46,980 bases of DNA from a bacterium TMED88 (GTDB lineage Bacteria > Myxococcota_A > UBA9160 > UBA4427), in NCBI GenBank assembly GCA_002171515.1, contig NHEP01000067.1, forward strand, positions 1 through 46,980, read 5' to 3'. The translations under genes and the position numbers were made by a program. The notes under the pieces were generated by a model. That model made no database searches. It was given only the letters and a program-made list of their open reading frames with translations, and had not been told where the DNA came from. Positions 7,154-13,065 of this stretch are shown here, in pieces. How positions within the stretch are numbered: position 1 is the first letter of the stretch; every line of letters begins with the position of its first letter.

Positions 7154-7285
7154 TGTGGTTTCAGTTGGCATTAGTCAGATGGTGGATAAGAGAACTTGTA
7201 GCGATAATAAGGGGATTTATCCTTATTCTCCCGTTGCCACTTAGCGTAGGGAGTTTCTGGTTTTGTGGTTTCAGTTGGCATTAGT
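7154..7285. repeat. Perfect 22-base direct repeat spanning two start codons
   Basis: Bases 7154-7175 and 7264-7285 are identical and 110 bases apart. Each copy covers a stop/start junction and encodes the same opening residues MPTETT on the minus strand. The upper copy starts a 36-codon frame; the lower copy starts a 9-codon frame (7142-7171). This suggests a local duplication of a translational start region. Confidence 0.8.
7171..7281 (-). CDS. Small hypothetical protein, 36 residues
   Basis: ATG 7281 (MPTETTKPETPYAKWQRENK) overlaps the preceding stop by one base (TAATG). The frame ends at 7171, where another ATG starts the duplicated short peptide MPTETTSEN (7142-7171). The product is Pro, Tyr and Lys rich (SPYYRYKFSYPPSD), hydrophilic and without a recognised domain. 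Coupled spacing on both sides supports translation; function is unknown. Confidence 0.45.
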   Translation of the reverse strand: MPTETTKPETPYAKWQRENKDKSPYYRYKFSYPPSD

Positions 7286-7577
7286 TGTCCTCTTCTGTGG
7301 TGGTGGTGTCATTCTTGACAACATACTTTTGTAGTGCTGCAATCATTTCTTTTGCAGACTCAATTGTATGCTCTTTAGTCTTTAGCTCATTAAATACATT
7401 GCGCTTACTGCATAATGCATTGCGACAAGCCATAAACATGGCGGAAGCATTTACACCATGGATGCAAATAGTGTTGTCTTCATAATCATGTAGATTAATA
7501 GAATCGTCGCATTCTGCCCAAAAGACAGAAGTATCTTTCATGTAGTATGTGTACATGACTGAAGGTTGTGATAACAT
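7281..7577 (-). CDS. Hypothetical early protein, 98 residues
   Basis: The frame is open from 7631, but its first possible start (GTG) lies inside a terminator hairpin. I place the start at ATG 7577 (MLSQPSVMYTYYM), downstream of a doubled TCACAATCATTCACAATCAT element; ATG 7556 is an alternative. The middle contains several Cys and His residues (WAECDDSINLHDY, ICIHGVNAS, MACRNALC) but no clear metal site. The C-terminal half is helical and charged, ending NDTTTTEEDN. No family is recognised. Confidence 0.5.
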   Translation of the reverse strand: MLSQPSVMYTYYMKDTSVFWAECDDSINLHDYEDNTICIHGVNASAMFMACRNALCSKRNVFNELKTKEHTIESAKEMIAALQKYVVKNDTTTTEEDN

Positions 7578-7590
7578 TGGGTAGCGTCCA

Positions 7591-7614
7591 GGATGATTGT
7601 GAATGATTGTGAAA
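7591..7614 (-). promoter_or_regulatory. Doubled TTCACAATCAT element, example of a motif recurring before early genes
   Basis: On the minus strand two tandem copies of TTCACAATCAT lie just upstream of the 98-residue gene. Close relatives occur at 4790-4801 (before RNA polymerase), 6964-6976 (before the 48-residue gene), 8611-8620 (before ardA), 9063-9074 (before the second KTSC gene) and 9618-9632 (early leader). The genes concerned lack clear Shine-Dalgarno sequences. The element could be a phage promoter part or a translation signal. Confidence 0.4.
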
Positions 7615-7618
7615 CTAT

Positions 7619-7650
7619 TAAAAAACCCCACTATCTGTTAAATAGTGAGG
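7619..7650 (-). terminator. Intrinsic terminator after the first KTSC gene
   Basis: The minus strand folds CCTCACTAT with ATAGTGGGG (9 bp, one G-U pair, 7-base loop TTAACAG) and continues directly into six T residues. It lies 30 bases after the KTSC stop at 7680 and before the 98-residue gene, so it could trim transcripts from the tRNA/KTSC unit. Confidence 0.75.
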
Positions 7651-7679
7651 CGTGAATTAGGATTAGATAGTAAGCTTAA

Positions 7680-7907
7680 TTACCTCACGGTAGTGCATAC
7701 ACAAGGCTTGCAATATGCGTTTACAAACTTACCCATAGATTCAAATTCACCAGTGAGTAAGTCAAGAATAGCATCAAATGAAACGTTATCATAGAGATAT
7801 GATTTGGCGTTATTGATGTATTGAACCATCACTTGATTTGTAGTTGCATTTACTTTGATGGAAGCAATAGCGTTAGAGTTTGTATCCGATGCAAGTTGAA
7901 AAAACAT
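7680..7907 (-). CDS. KTSC-domain-like small protein (paralogue 1)
   Basis: A 75-residue product starting at ATG 7907 (MFFQLASDTNSNAIASIKV). The frame is open further upstream, but that part coincides with a tRNA-like gene, so the internal ATG is preferred. The pattern of paired strands NAIASIKVNATTNQVMVQYI then SYLYDNVSFDAILDLL and SMGKFVNAYCKPC matches the KTSC domain, a short fold named after a lysyl-tRNA synthetase-linked C-terminal domain, whose biochemical role is not established. It is clearly related to the gene at 8815-9039. A terminator follows it. Confidence 0.6.
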   Translation of the reverse strand: MFFQLASDTNSNAIASIKVNATTNQVMVQYINNAKSYLYDNVSFDAILDLLTGEFESMGKFVNAYCKPCVCTTVR

Positions 7908-7945
7908 GTTAATTTGGTGTAATACTTGATACTGAATTGTATCAA

Positions 7946-8017
7946 CGAGGTATACCAGATTCGAACTGGTAATGATGGATAGACAATCCATAGTGATAAC
8001 CGTTTCACTAATACCCC
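7946..8017 (-). tRNA. tRNA-Asp (GUC)-like gene
   Basis: The 72-base minus-strand segment folds as a full cloverleaf: acceptor GGGGTAT with ATACCTC (one G-U), D arm GTGA/TCAC around AACGGTTA, anticodon stem ATGGA/TCCAT with loop TTGTCTA (anticodon GTC), a 4-base variable loop, and T arm ACCAG/CTGGT with loop TTCGAAT. The discriminator base is G, as expected for tRNA-Asp. CCA is not encoded. Position 37 is T rather than the usual purine, which is odd. Confidence 0.72.
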
Positions 8018-8053
8018 ATAGAAAGGAGTAACAAACTCCTGTGAATGTGAATA

Positions 8054-8572
8054 TTAGATATTATGGAAGAAGTAGGTGTTACCTTTGAACTCAATTGTTT
8101 GATAATCATACCTTAGTGCAGAATACCAAACTAATTCCCAATCAATGCAATTAGCAATGAATTCAGGTTCAATAGTGTAACCACACGATTCGATTAACTC
8201 TTCACTAAATTCAGAGAATACTCTCTCTCCATAACCTTCCCATTCACCACTGAATGCATCCTCAAACTGTTCGGCATCATTGATGCCATAGTTTGCTAAC
8301 TCTTCAATGAATGAATCATACTCATCCTCATCGATGATATATGAAGTTCTATCGCTAATCTCATCGATTAGGAGTTGATACTCTTCACTCTTGGAATCAT
8401 ACCAAGCTTCAAAAGCATTTGATTCTGCTCCACTCATAGTTGAGATGTTTTGAACAGTAGCGTTTGGTGCTTTAATCATTAGTTCATCAGGAACAATAGT
8501 TTCTGGTGTGAAGTGCTTTGCAATGTATGCATCACGTTCAGCACCAGTTAAAAGAGTGATGTTCTCAGACAT
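8054..8572 (-). CDS. ardA: ArdA-like antirestriction protein
   Basis: A 172-residue, strongly acidic protein. ArdA proteins mimic B-form DNA and block type I restriction-modification enzymes on entry. The C-terminal two-thirds carries the family pattern: EDAFSGEWEGYGERVFSEF, then LIESCGYTIEPEFIANCIDWELVWYSAL cut into helices, and YDYQTIEFKGNTYFF. The N-terminal 60 residues (TGAERDAYIAKHF, SGAESNAFEAWYD) look like two repeats of one short motif. It starts at ATG 8572, 40 bases after a TCACAATCAT element. Placement in the first genes to enter the cell fits an antirestriction job. The family call is by pattern, not alignment. Confidence 0.72.
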   Translation of the reverse strand: MSENITLLTGAERDAYIAKHFTPETIVPDELMIKAPNATVQNISTMSGAESNAFEAWYDSKSEEYQLLIDEISDRTSYIIDEDEYDSFIEELANYGINDAEQFEDAFSGEWEGYGERVFSEFSEELIESCGYTIEPEFIANCIDWELVWYSALRYDYQTIEFKGNTYFFHNI

Positions 8573-8623
8573 AGTTTGAAATACGATAGTGGATAGATTG
8601 GTTAAATAAAATGATTGTGAGTT

Positions 8624-8812
8624 TTAGATACTATTGAATTGAAGTTCATGCATCTCATCATTAGAATCTAAGAAACCATACTCAATGGACTCAAAACCAA
8701 GAGTATTAATAGAATCATTGAGTTCATCGTAATAGTTACACATTGCATCGAATAGAGTCTCAAACTCTTCAACTACACTGTGCTCATTCTGATTCAATAG
8801 TGTATAAAACAT
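8624..8812 (-). CDS. Small acidic hypothetical protein, 62 residues
   Basis: ATG 8812 (MFYTLLNQNEHSVVEEF) lies two bases after the stop of the second KTSC gene, so the two are coupled. The product is very rich in Asp, Glu and Asn (FETLFDAMCNYYDELNDSINTLG, then IEYGFLDSNDEMHELQF) with one or two amphipathic helices. It could be a DNA-mimic like its neighbour ardA; this is inference from charge and position. No family is recognised. Confidence 0.5.
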   Translation of the reverse strand: MFYTLLNQNEHSVVEEFETLFDAMCNYYDELNDSINTLGFESIEYGFLDSNDEMHELQFNSI

Positions 8813-8814
8813 AA

Positions 8815-9039
8815 TCAAGCAAATGATTGAAGTTGAACACGTGATTCAAAGCAGTTGCAATTAACCCAAAAACCAAGTGAGATATTCTTGTTGAGTGCAA
8901 GATTAATGATAGCTCTACGAGATACGTTAGTGTACTCATAGATTGCAACAGAGTTAGCAAACTGAACTTTAACAGTTCCAGTTAATGCATCAGCAACGAT
9001 GAAGTTAACAGCATTGGATGAACGAATGATAGTAAACAT
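8815..9039 (-). CDS. KTSC-domain-like small protein (paralogue 2)
   Basis: ATG 9039 (MFTIIRSSNAVNFIVADAL) to 8815, 74 residues. The core TGTVKVQFANSVAIYEYTNV then ALNKNISLGFWVNCNC aligns with paralogue 1 (NQVMVQYINNAKSYLYDNV, SMGKFVNAYC). The frame is open further upstream, but only a TTG start is available there and it would overlap a separate small gene. A TTTTCACATTCATC element lies about 24 bases before the ATG. Two KTSC-like copies flanking ardA and a tRNA suggest a local duplication; the function is unknown. Confidence 0.55.
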   Translation of the reverse strand: MFTIIRSSNAVNFIVADALTGTVKVQFANSVAIYEYTNVSRRAIINLALNKNISLGFWVNCNCFESRVQLQSFA

Positions 9040-9092
9040 GTTTGAATTGATAGAGTGAATTTGATGAATGTGAAAAGATTGTAGTATTCTTA

Positions 9093-9218
9093 CTAAATCT
9101 TGTTTGGTTTGATTCGTACCGTGCTTAATGCTCGATACTCCCAACTCTTCTTTTTACCTAGAGTTGTTTTATGCTTCTTAGCAATGTGATTCAACTGATT
9201 GAATGCGATAAGGAACAT
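9093..9218 (-). CDS. Small basic hypothetical protein, 41 residues
   Basis: ATG 9218 (MFLIAFNQLNHIAKKHKTTL) to TAG at 9093. The protein is strongly basic (GKKKSWEYRALSTVRIKPNK), hydrophobic at the start, and may bind nucleic acid. It is the first plausible gene after the long non-coding leader. No family is recognised. The tiny size means it could be chance, but it fills the gap before the KTSC gene exactly. Confidence 0.35.
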   Translation of the reverse strand: MFLIAFNQLNHIAKKHKTTLGKKKSWEYRALSTVRIKPNKI

Positions 9219-9362
9219 CACAAGGGTTTTACATCAGTTGCTTGATGCTGATTAGATTAAACTAATCTCTGTTTCTGCAGCTTCAGCAGTATGGCTACCA
9301 CTTACCGTGGTGAGTTGTTCAATTGTTAGGTTGAAATTCTTTCAAATTTCTCCCATGTATCC

Positions 9363-9391
9363 AATATACAGGAGTGGATGGCGTTTCGCAA
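9363..9391 (-). promoter_or_regulatory. Candidate host sigma-70-type early promoter
   Basis: The minus strand has TTGCGA (9391-9386), a 17-base spacer and TATATT (9368-9363). It is 145 bases upstream of the first small early gene. A second copy of the surrounding CACTCCTGTATATT sequence occurs at 9534 but lacks a good -35. Confidence 0.45.
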
Positions 9392-9456
9392 GCGGTATTG
9401 TGCCACTTGTTCAACTGATTCACTGTTCAGCTCCGCTTGGCGGTTTACTAGGTGAG

Positions 9457-9474
9457 CCAAGGGCGAACCCTTGG
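9457..9474 (-). repeat. Perfect 7-bp hairpin with TTCG tetraloop
   Basis: The minus strand reads CCAAGGG, TTCG, CCCTTGG. The UUCG loop makes an unusually stable RNA hairpin. There is no T tract after it, so it is more likely a processing or stabilising element than an intrinsic terminator. Confidence 0.7.
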
Positions 9475-9662
9475 TGAGAAGTGATGGCTGGGTTGGCTAG
9501 CCTTCGCGGCAGCTCCCTTTCCTTCACTCTTTTAATATACAGGAGTGCATGCCAAATAGATAGAGTATAAATACTCATCTTTGCATGAGCTGTGCTTATG
9601 GGTAGTGATAAGGCGGGATGATGAATGTGAATAACATTTAGTATGCCTAATCATACTACATT

Positions 9663-9691
9663 AATATACTCAACTCAGATGGCTCTGTATA
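9663..9691 (-). promoter_or_regulatory. Second candidate early promoter
   Basis: The minus strand has TATACA (9691-9686), a 17-base spacer and TATATT (9668-9663). A TTCACATTCATC element follows about 30 bases downstream. With the box at 9363 this gives tandem promoters, the arrangement T7 uses at its left end. Confidence 0.35.
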
Positions 9692-10141
9692 ACACTTAGT
9701 ACTGTTCGTGATGCATTCCACCTAATTACTATTACAGGGGCATTGTAGAGGCTTACAGCGTGGGCTGGTAGTCAATTAGCATCGTTGCTTATCTAATAAT
9801 GTAATCGCAACAGATAATGAGACAATGTGATACGAATGCGTATCGTTTGTGTAACTAATCCGCTCGCACTTCGTGCTCGCTTGGTGATACATAATAATAA
9901 TCCTGGTTAATACATAGCAAAGGGAGCGAGCGAAGCGAGCGGGTTGAATTAGATAGGCAATCTAATCGGCACAGCACGGTGGCACTAAGTTATACATAGC
10001 GGCACATGATGACTGTGAGTGTTATTTAGTGGCGATATTCTCCCCCTATGTGAGCGACACCCCCCACCGGGGGTATTACAAACTCCCGGATTATGCGATA
10101 TGGGTTCAGAAAATTATGTCAAAAAACTAAGGGAGACTACA

Positions 10142-10273
10142 TCATGGTGTATCTTTAATACTCTCCAATGCTTTCTTACAGGAAGCAATTAAATCAGGAC
10201 TACCGTTCATCTTTTCAAGAGTTCTGATAGCTTCTAGCAGTTTCTCACGTCTAAGCGCTATTTCATCAGACAT
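10142..10273 (-). CDS. Small helical hypothetical protein, 43 residues
   Basis: ATG 10273 (MSDEIALRREKLLEAIRTLE) overlaps the stop of the preceding gene by one base (TAATG) and ends at 10142. The whole sequence reads as one or two amphipathic helices (KMNGSPDLIASCKKALESIK). It is the last gene before the non-coding region, in the position where T7 carries gp19.5. No family is recognised; coupling makes translation likely. Confidence 0.5.
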   Translation of the reverse strand: MSDEIALRREKLLEAIRTLEKMNGSPDLIASCKKALESIKDTP

Positions 10274-10590
10274 TACAGTACCATTTTAGTATTATCGTTT
10301 AGTTCATCCATAGCTTCAGAAGCAAAGGATGTATCAGGTCTACCGCTCCGGGCTACGCCCTCCGCTTTACCGGGGCCATATTGATCATCCATAGATAAGC
10401 ACCATTCTTTTAATGCTTTACCGGAGTCAGTGAACTTAGCTACACCGAGTGTTCTCCAAGCATCTTTCGGATCATAGATTAACCGGGATGAGTTTTTATA
10501 GTAAGTAACAAAATAGTTCGGGCCTTCTCTTACACGGTGATATTCGTATCTCATGTATTGAGTATTGCCTTCATATTCTAATGGTTTCAT
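10273..10590 (-). CDS. Hypothetical protein downstream of terminase, 105 residues
   Basis: ATG 10590 (MKPLEYEGNTQYMRYEYHRV) to 10273. It is a soluble protein with a beta-rich first half (REGPNYFVTYYKNSSRLIY) and a helical second half (TDSGKALKEWCLSM), ending in an acidic stretch. A GC-rich patch around GPGKAEGVARSGRP stands out from the AT-rich flanks. No family is recognised. It forms a coupled pair with the 43-residue gene after it, beyond the terminase terminator. Confidence 0.55.
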   Translation of the reverse strand: MKPLEYEGNTQYMRYEYHRVREGPNYFVTYYKNSSRLIYDPKDAWRTLGVAKFTDSGKALKEWCLSMDDQYGPGKAEGVARSGRPDTSFASEAMDELNDNTKMVL

Positions 10591-10640
10591 TTATATAGTG
10601 GAGTATGTAATCACATAATGATAAGTAATAACATTCAATG

Positions 10641-10778
10641 TTATTCAAAATCATCAGTAGTTAGTTCAAGATGATGTCTTTTATGTCTTTGTTGTTTGGC
10701 GGTACTTACAGAATGTCCTTTCCCAGGGACATTAATAAAGGGGGGAGGAGTGTCTAATAAGACACGATTTCCCCCCAG
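10641..10778 (-). other. Gene-free 235-base gap with an ATG-less open frame
   Basis: Between terminase (10826) and the 105-residue gene there is an open frame of 45 codons without ATG, GTG or TTG near its start, containing VPGKGHSVSTAKQQRHKRHH. It runs through the terminator hairpin, so it is probably not translated alone; it could be a decayed gene end. Also present are the perfect palindrome around ATAACATTCAATGTTAT near 10625 and a 7-bp hairpin AATGTCC/GGACATT (10712-10733). Confidence 0.25.
10730..10776 (-). terminator. Strong hairpin terminator after terminase large subunit
   Basis: GGGGGGA pairs with TCCCCCC at the base and GTGTCT with AGACAC at the top around a 4-base loop, with a small internal loop. 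On the minus strand it is followed by CTTTATTAAT. It lies 50 bases past the terminase stop, at the end of the late transcript. Confidence 0.6.
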
Positions 10779-10825
10779 TTAGGTTTGGGTCCACCCTTCC
10801 CTCCCCTGTATAGGAGGGCTATCGG

Positions 10826-12556
10826 TCAGATCCACTGTGCTGCAACTGATTTACCTTTGAGTTGTCTTGCTTGTTTACGTTGTTCTAAATTAAAGCCGAA
10901 CACCATATGATTACAAGCTTGTTGAGGGTCATCTAGGAAGGCTTCATTCATATCATTCCAGTCTTCCATGCGTTGAGTTTTGATGGTTTCATAAGCAGAG
11001 ATCGACATAGCATCTGTGTAATATTTAACACCTTGAGCTAGACAATCGAGTCTATCGTCATGCTTAACTGCGCCTTTTTCTCGGCACATTCTACTCATCT
11101 GGTAGAAGAGCATATAGAGGAGACGTTCTTCAGGAGCAGCGTCTGGGTTCGACTTGAAATCCCATTCAATAACACTACGATCAATGATAAGACGATGCTG
11201 ATTAAGAACAGGTTCCAAGCTATCAATGATTCGGTCTTCTTTTCTAACATTAGCTCTTACTTCTTCAATATCTATGAGTTGTTTAGTTTGTTGGAGGTGT
11301 TTTTTAAATAGTTCACCTACCATACCATCTCCAAAGTTTGTTTCAATAAGGAGTTTAGTTACTCCAAACTTTTTACAACCTCTTAGAACATCCAGTAATG
11401 TTTTATCGGAGTACCCGTCTTTATAAGCTCGCATTTCGTGCAAGTACAGGAAACCGTTACGTTGTGAGAGATAAGCCGCTGCTGTTTCATCTGATCCTCG
11501 ACCTGACGGGTCAATAGAGCAGATTGTTTCGGTGTAAGGGTTCCAATCGCCTTGGAGTAACATTGGAGAGTAGAAATAGTCTCCAGGTAATCCCACAGTG
11601 GGTAGGTCTTTAATGATATTTGTTGGATCTGAACACCATACGACGGCATCTGGAGCAGAGGTAGGGTTAACGCTAGTGACGACAAGGTCAGCACATTTAA
11701 GAGGGAATTTTTCAGCATCACTAAGGGAAGTATCGAGCATGAACTGGAGCATGAAGTTAGATCTGCCCATAGCAGCTTCACGATCTAGTAGGTCATCATC
11801 ATCAAAACGATCAGGGTCAGTTACTGTCCATTCAGTAGCACCATTATCGATATCAGAGACAAGTTGTGGGGCCAGGAGACCCTCATAGTTTTCTATCTTC
11901 TTAGGATATCTAGCAGGCCAAACAAAGGGCTTATAGTTCCTTTCAGCGAGCTTACGATAGACAGTAAAGACAGTTTGAGGAGTACCAAGAAAGAGGATAC
12001 GTGAGTCTTCTTTAGGAGTGAGAATAGATTCAGCTTCTGTACAGAGTTGAAGAAGTTTCTCCCTCATAAGTTCCGTCATTGAGTTACCCGGAACCTCAAT
12101 ATCGTCTAGGATCATCAAATCTGCACGGGATCCGGTCAGCTGACCAGTGATTCCTACTGATTTGACGGAGGGGGCTTGGTGAGGGCTGCAATTAACATCA
12201 AAGCTGATACGAGACCAACGAGCGTTATCATCTTTAGGTTTAATGTGAGAGAGCCAAGGTGTTTCTATGATCAGTTTTTGTAAGAAGATAGACATGTTAT
12301 CTGCACGTTCTTTAGAAGCTGAGATAATCATGATCTTCTTTTCTGAGTCTTTAAATAGTGTCCACAGTACGAAAGCACCAGTGATCCATGATTTACCTAC
12401 TCCACGGAAGGCTTGTATTTGTAATCGTTTAGGACCATTTTGAAGATAGTCTGCGATTGCATATTGCGCACGAGTAGGGGATGGAAGGTCGAGTTGTCCC
12501 CACATAGCTTGTAGGAACAACTTAAAATCATCCCTTAGAAGTTCTAACGTATTCAT
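10826..12556 (-). CDS. terL: Terminase large subunit (T7 gp19-like packaging motor)
   Basis: ATPase and nuclease that packages concatemeric DNA into the prohead through the portal. At 576 residues it matches T7 gp19 (586). Walker A is FRGVGKSW near residue 55 and Walker B LMILDDIEVP near 150. The C-terminal RNase H-like nuclease has SIDPSGRGSDETA and ends with a DDRLDCLAQ block. The start at 12556 is set by the strong Shine-Dalgarno GGAGGA 4 bases upstream, one of few clear ones in this window; an ATG at 12580 would lie before it. The gene overlaps the sulfotransferase-like gene by 29 bases and is followed by a terminator. Confidence 0.95.
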   Translation of the reverse strand: MNTLELLRDDFKLFLQAMWGQLDLPSPTRAQYAIADYLQNGPKRLQIQAFRGVGKSWITGAFVLWTLFKDSEKKIMIISASKERADNMSIFLQKLIIETPWLSHIKPKDDNARWSRISFDVNCSPHQAPSVKSVGITGQLTGSRADLMILDDIEVPGNSMTELMREKLLQLCTEAESILTPKEDSRILFLGTPQTVFTVYRKLAERNYKPFVWPARYPKKIENYEGLLAPQLVSDIDNGATEWTVTDPDRFDDDDLLDREAAMGRSNFMLQFMLDTSLSDAEKFPLKCADLVVTSVNPTSAPDAVVWCSDPTNIIKDLPTVGLPGDYFYSPMLLQGDWNPYTETICSIDPSGRGSDETAAAYLSQRNGFLYLHEMRAYKDGYSDKTLLDVLRGCKKFGVTKLLIETNFGDGMVGELFKKHLQQTKQLIDIEEVRANVRKEDRIIDSLEPVLNQHRLIIDRSVIEWDFKSNPDAAPEERLLYMLFYQMSRMCREKGAVKHDDRLDCLAQGVKYYTDAMSISAYETIKTQRMEDWNDMNEAFLDDPQQACNHMVFGFNLEQRKQARQLKGKSVAAQWI

Positions 12557-13034
12557 TGTTCCTCCAGGTTGTAGGACCATTAGGTGTATCTTTCAGGTGT
12601 TGTTTACAGGTAAAGTTAGATCTATCTGTAATGAATAGTGGATCGAGCATTAAAGTATCGTATTGAATATCAAACCATTTGTTTGAAGGTAGTGTAACTT
12701 TGAGTAGGTCAATATATTGATAACAGTGCTCTACATAAGCTTTATAGAAGCCTGGATTAGTGATATAGTCGTTATACCATTCAACACGCTTCATACTGTT
12801 TACGATATCGATTGGATCACGATACATAAAAGCAAATTCAGCGCTGGGGAATAGATAAGAGACTTCTAATACAGACTTCAAAAGGAAAGGAGCTTGAATG
12901 ACAGTATTTAAAGGAATATCAGGGTTATAATCAAGCTCATCAATAAATAAACGGTTAGATAGTTTAGCGATGATATGAGCAGCTATTCGAGTACCACTAC
13001 GTTGTGGTCCTACGACAAATATTGGGTGGGTCAT
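12528..13034 (-). CDS. Sulfotransferase-like protein
   Basis: Sulfotransferases move sulfate from PAPS to a hydroxyl or amine. The 168-residue product opens with the 5'-phosphosulfate loop IFVVGPQRSGT (residues 5-15) and has the second PAPS-binding element FMYRDPIDIVNSM with R72 and S80. Between them are helices consistent with the fold. It is short for the family (usually 250 or more), so it may be a minimal or truncated form. It is wedged between the toxin-like nuclease gene and terL, overlapping terL by 29 bases, so it is expressed late. A possible job is modifying a host or virion surface glycan; that is inference. A plain P-loop NTPase is the alternative. Confidence 0.7.
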   Translation of the reverse strand: MTHPIFVVGPQRSGTRIAAHIIAKLSNRLFIDELDYNPDIPLNTVIQAPFLLKSVLEVSYLFPSAEFAFMYRDPIDIVNSMKRVEWYNDYITNPGFYKAYVEHCYQYIDLLKVTLPSNKWFDIQYDTLMLDPLFITDRSNFTCKQHLKDTPNGPTTWRNNEYVRTSKG

Positions 13035-13065
13035 CTGTAGCTATTTAAGTACGTTAGTGGATAGG

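Larger units (their letters stand above)
9219..10141. other. About 0.9 kb structured non-coding region, likely holding genome ends and early promoters
   Basis: No convincing gene is present. Visible items are a perfect hairpin CCAAGGG-CGAA-CCCTTGG (9457-9474), GATACG-AATG-CGTATC (9829-9844), GC-rich inverted segments at 9860-9881 and 9922-9942 that can pair with each other, a CCCCC-ACC-GGGGG hairpin near 10060-10073, two copies of AATATACAGGAGTG (9363, 9534), and several TATATT boxes. Gene order (terminase before it, early genes after it) puts the T7-type physical ends and leftmost promoters here. Confidence 0.55.

Noticed and set aside
7908..7991. N-terminal extension of the first KTSC gene
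   Set aside because: Most of these bases form the tRNA-Asp cloverleaf, so the internal ATG at 7907 is used.
9420..9578. 52-codon ATG frame on the minus strand (MSIYTLSIWHALL...) and an overlapping ATG-less frame
   Set aside because: It runs through a perfect hairpin, promoter-like boxes and a direct repeat; codon pattern does not look selected. Treated as non-coding, though a small gene cannot be excluded.
11383..11781. 132-codon minus-strand frame
   Set aside because: Lies wholly inside terL in another frame, with no family features.
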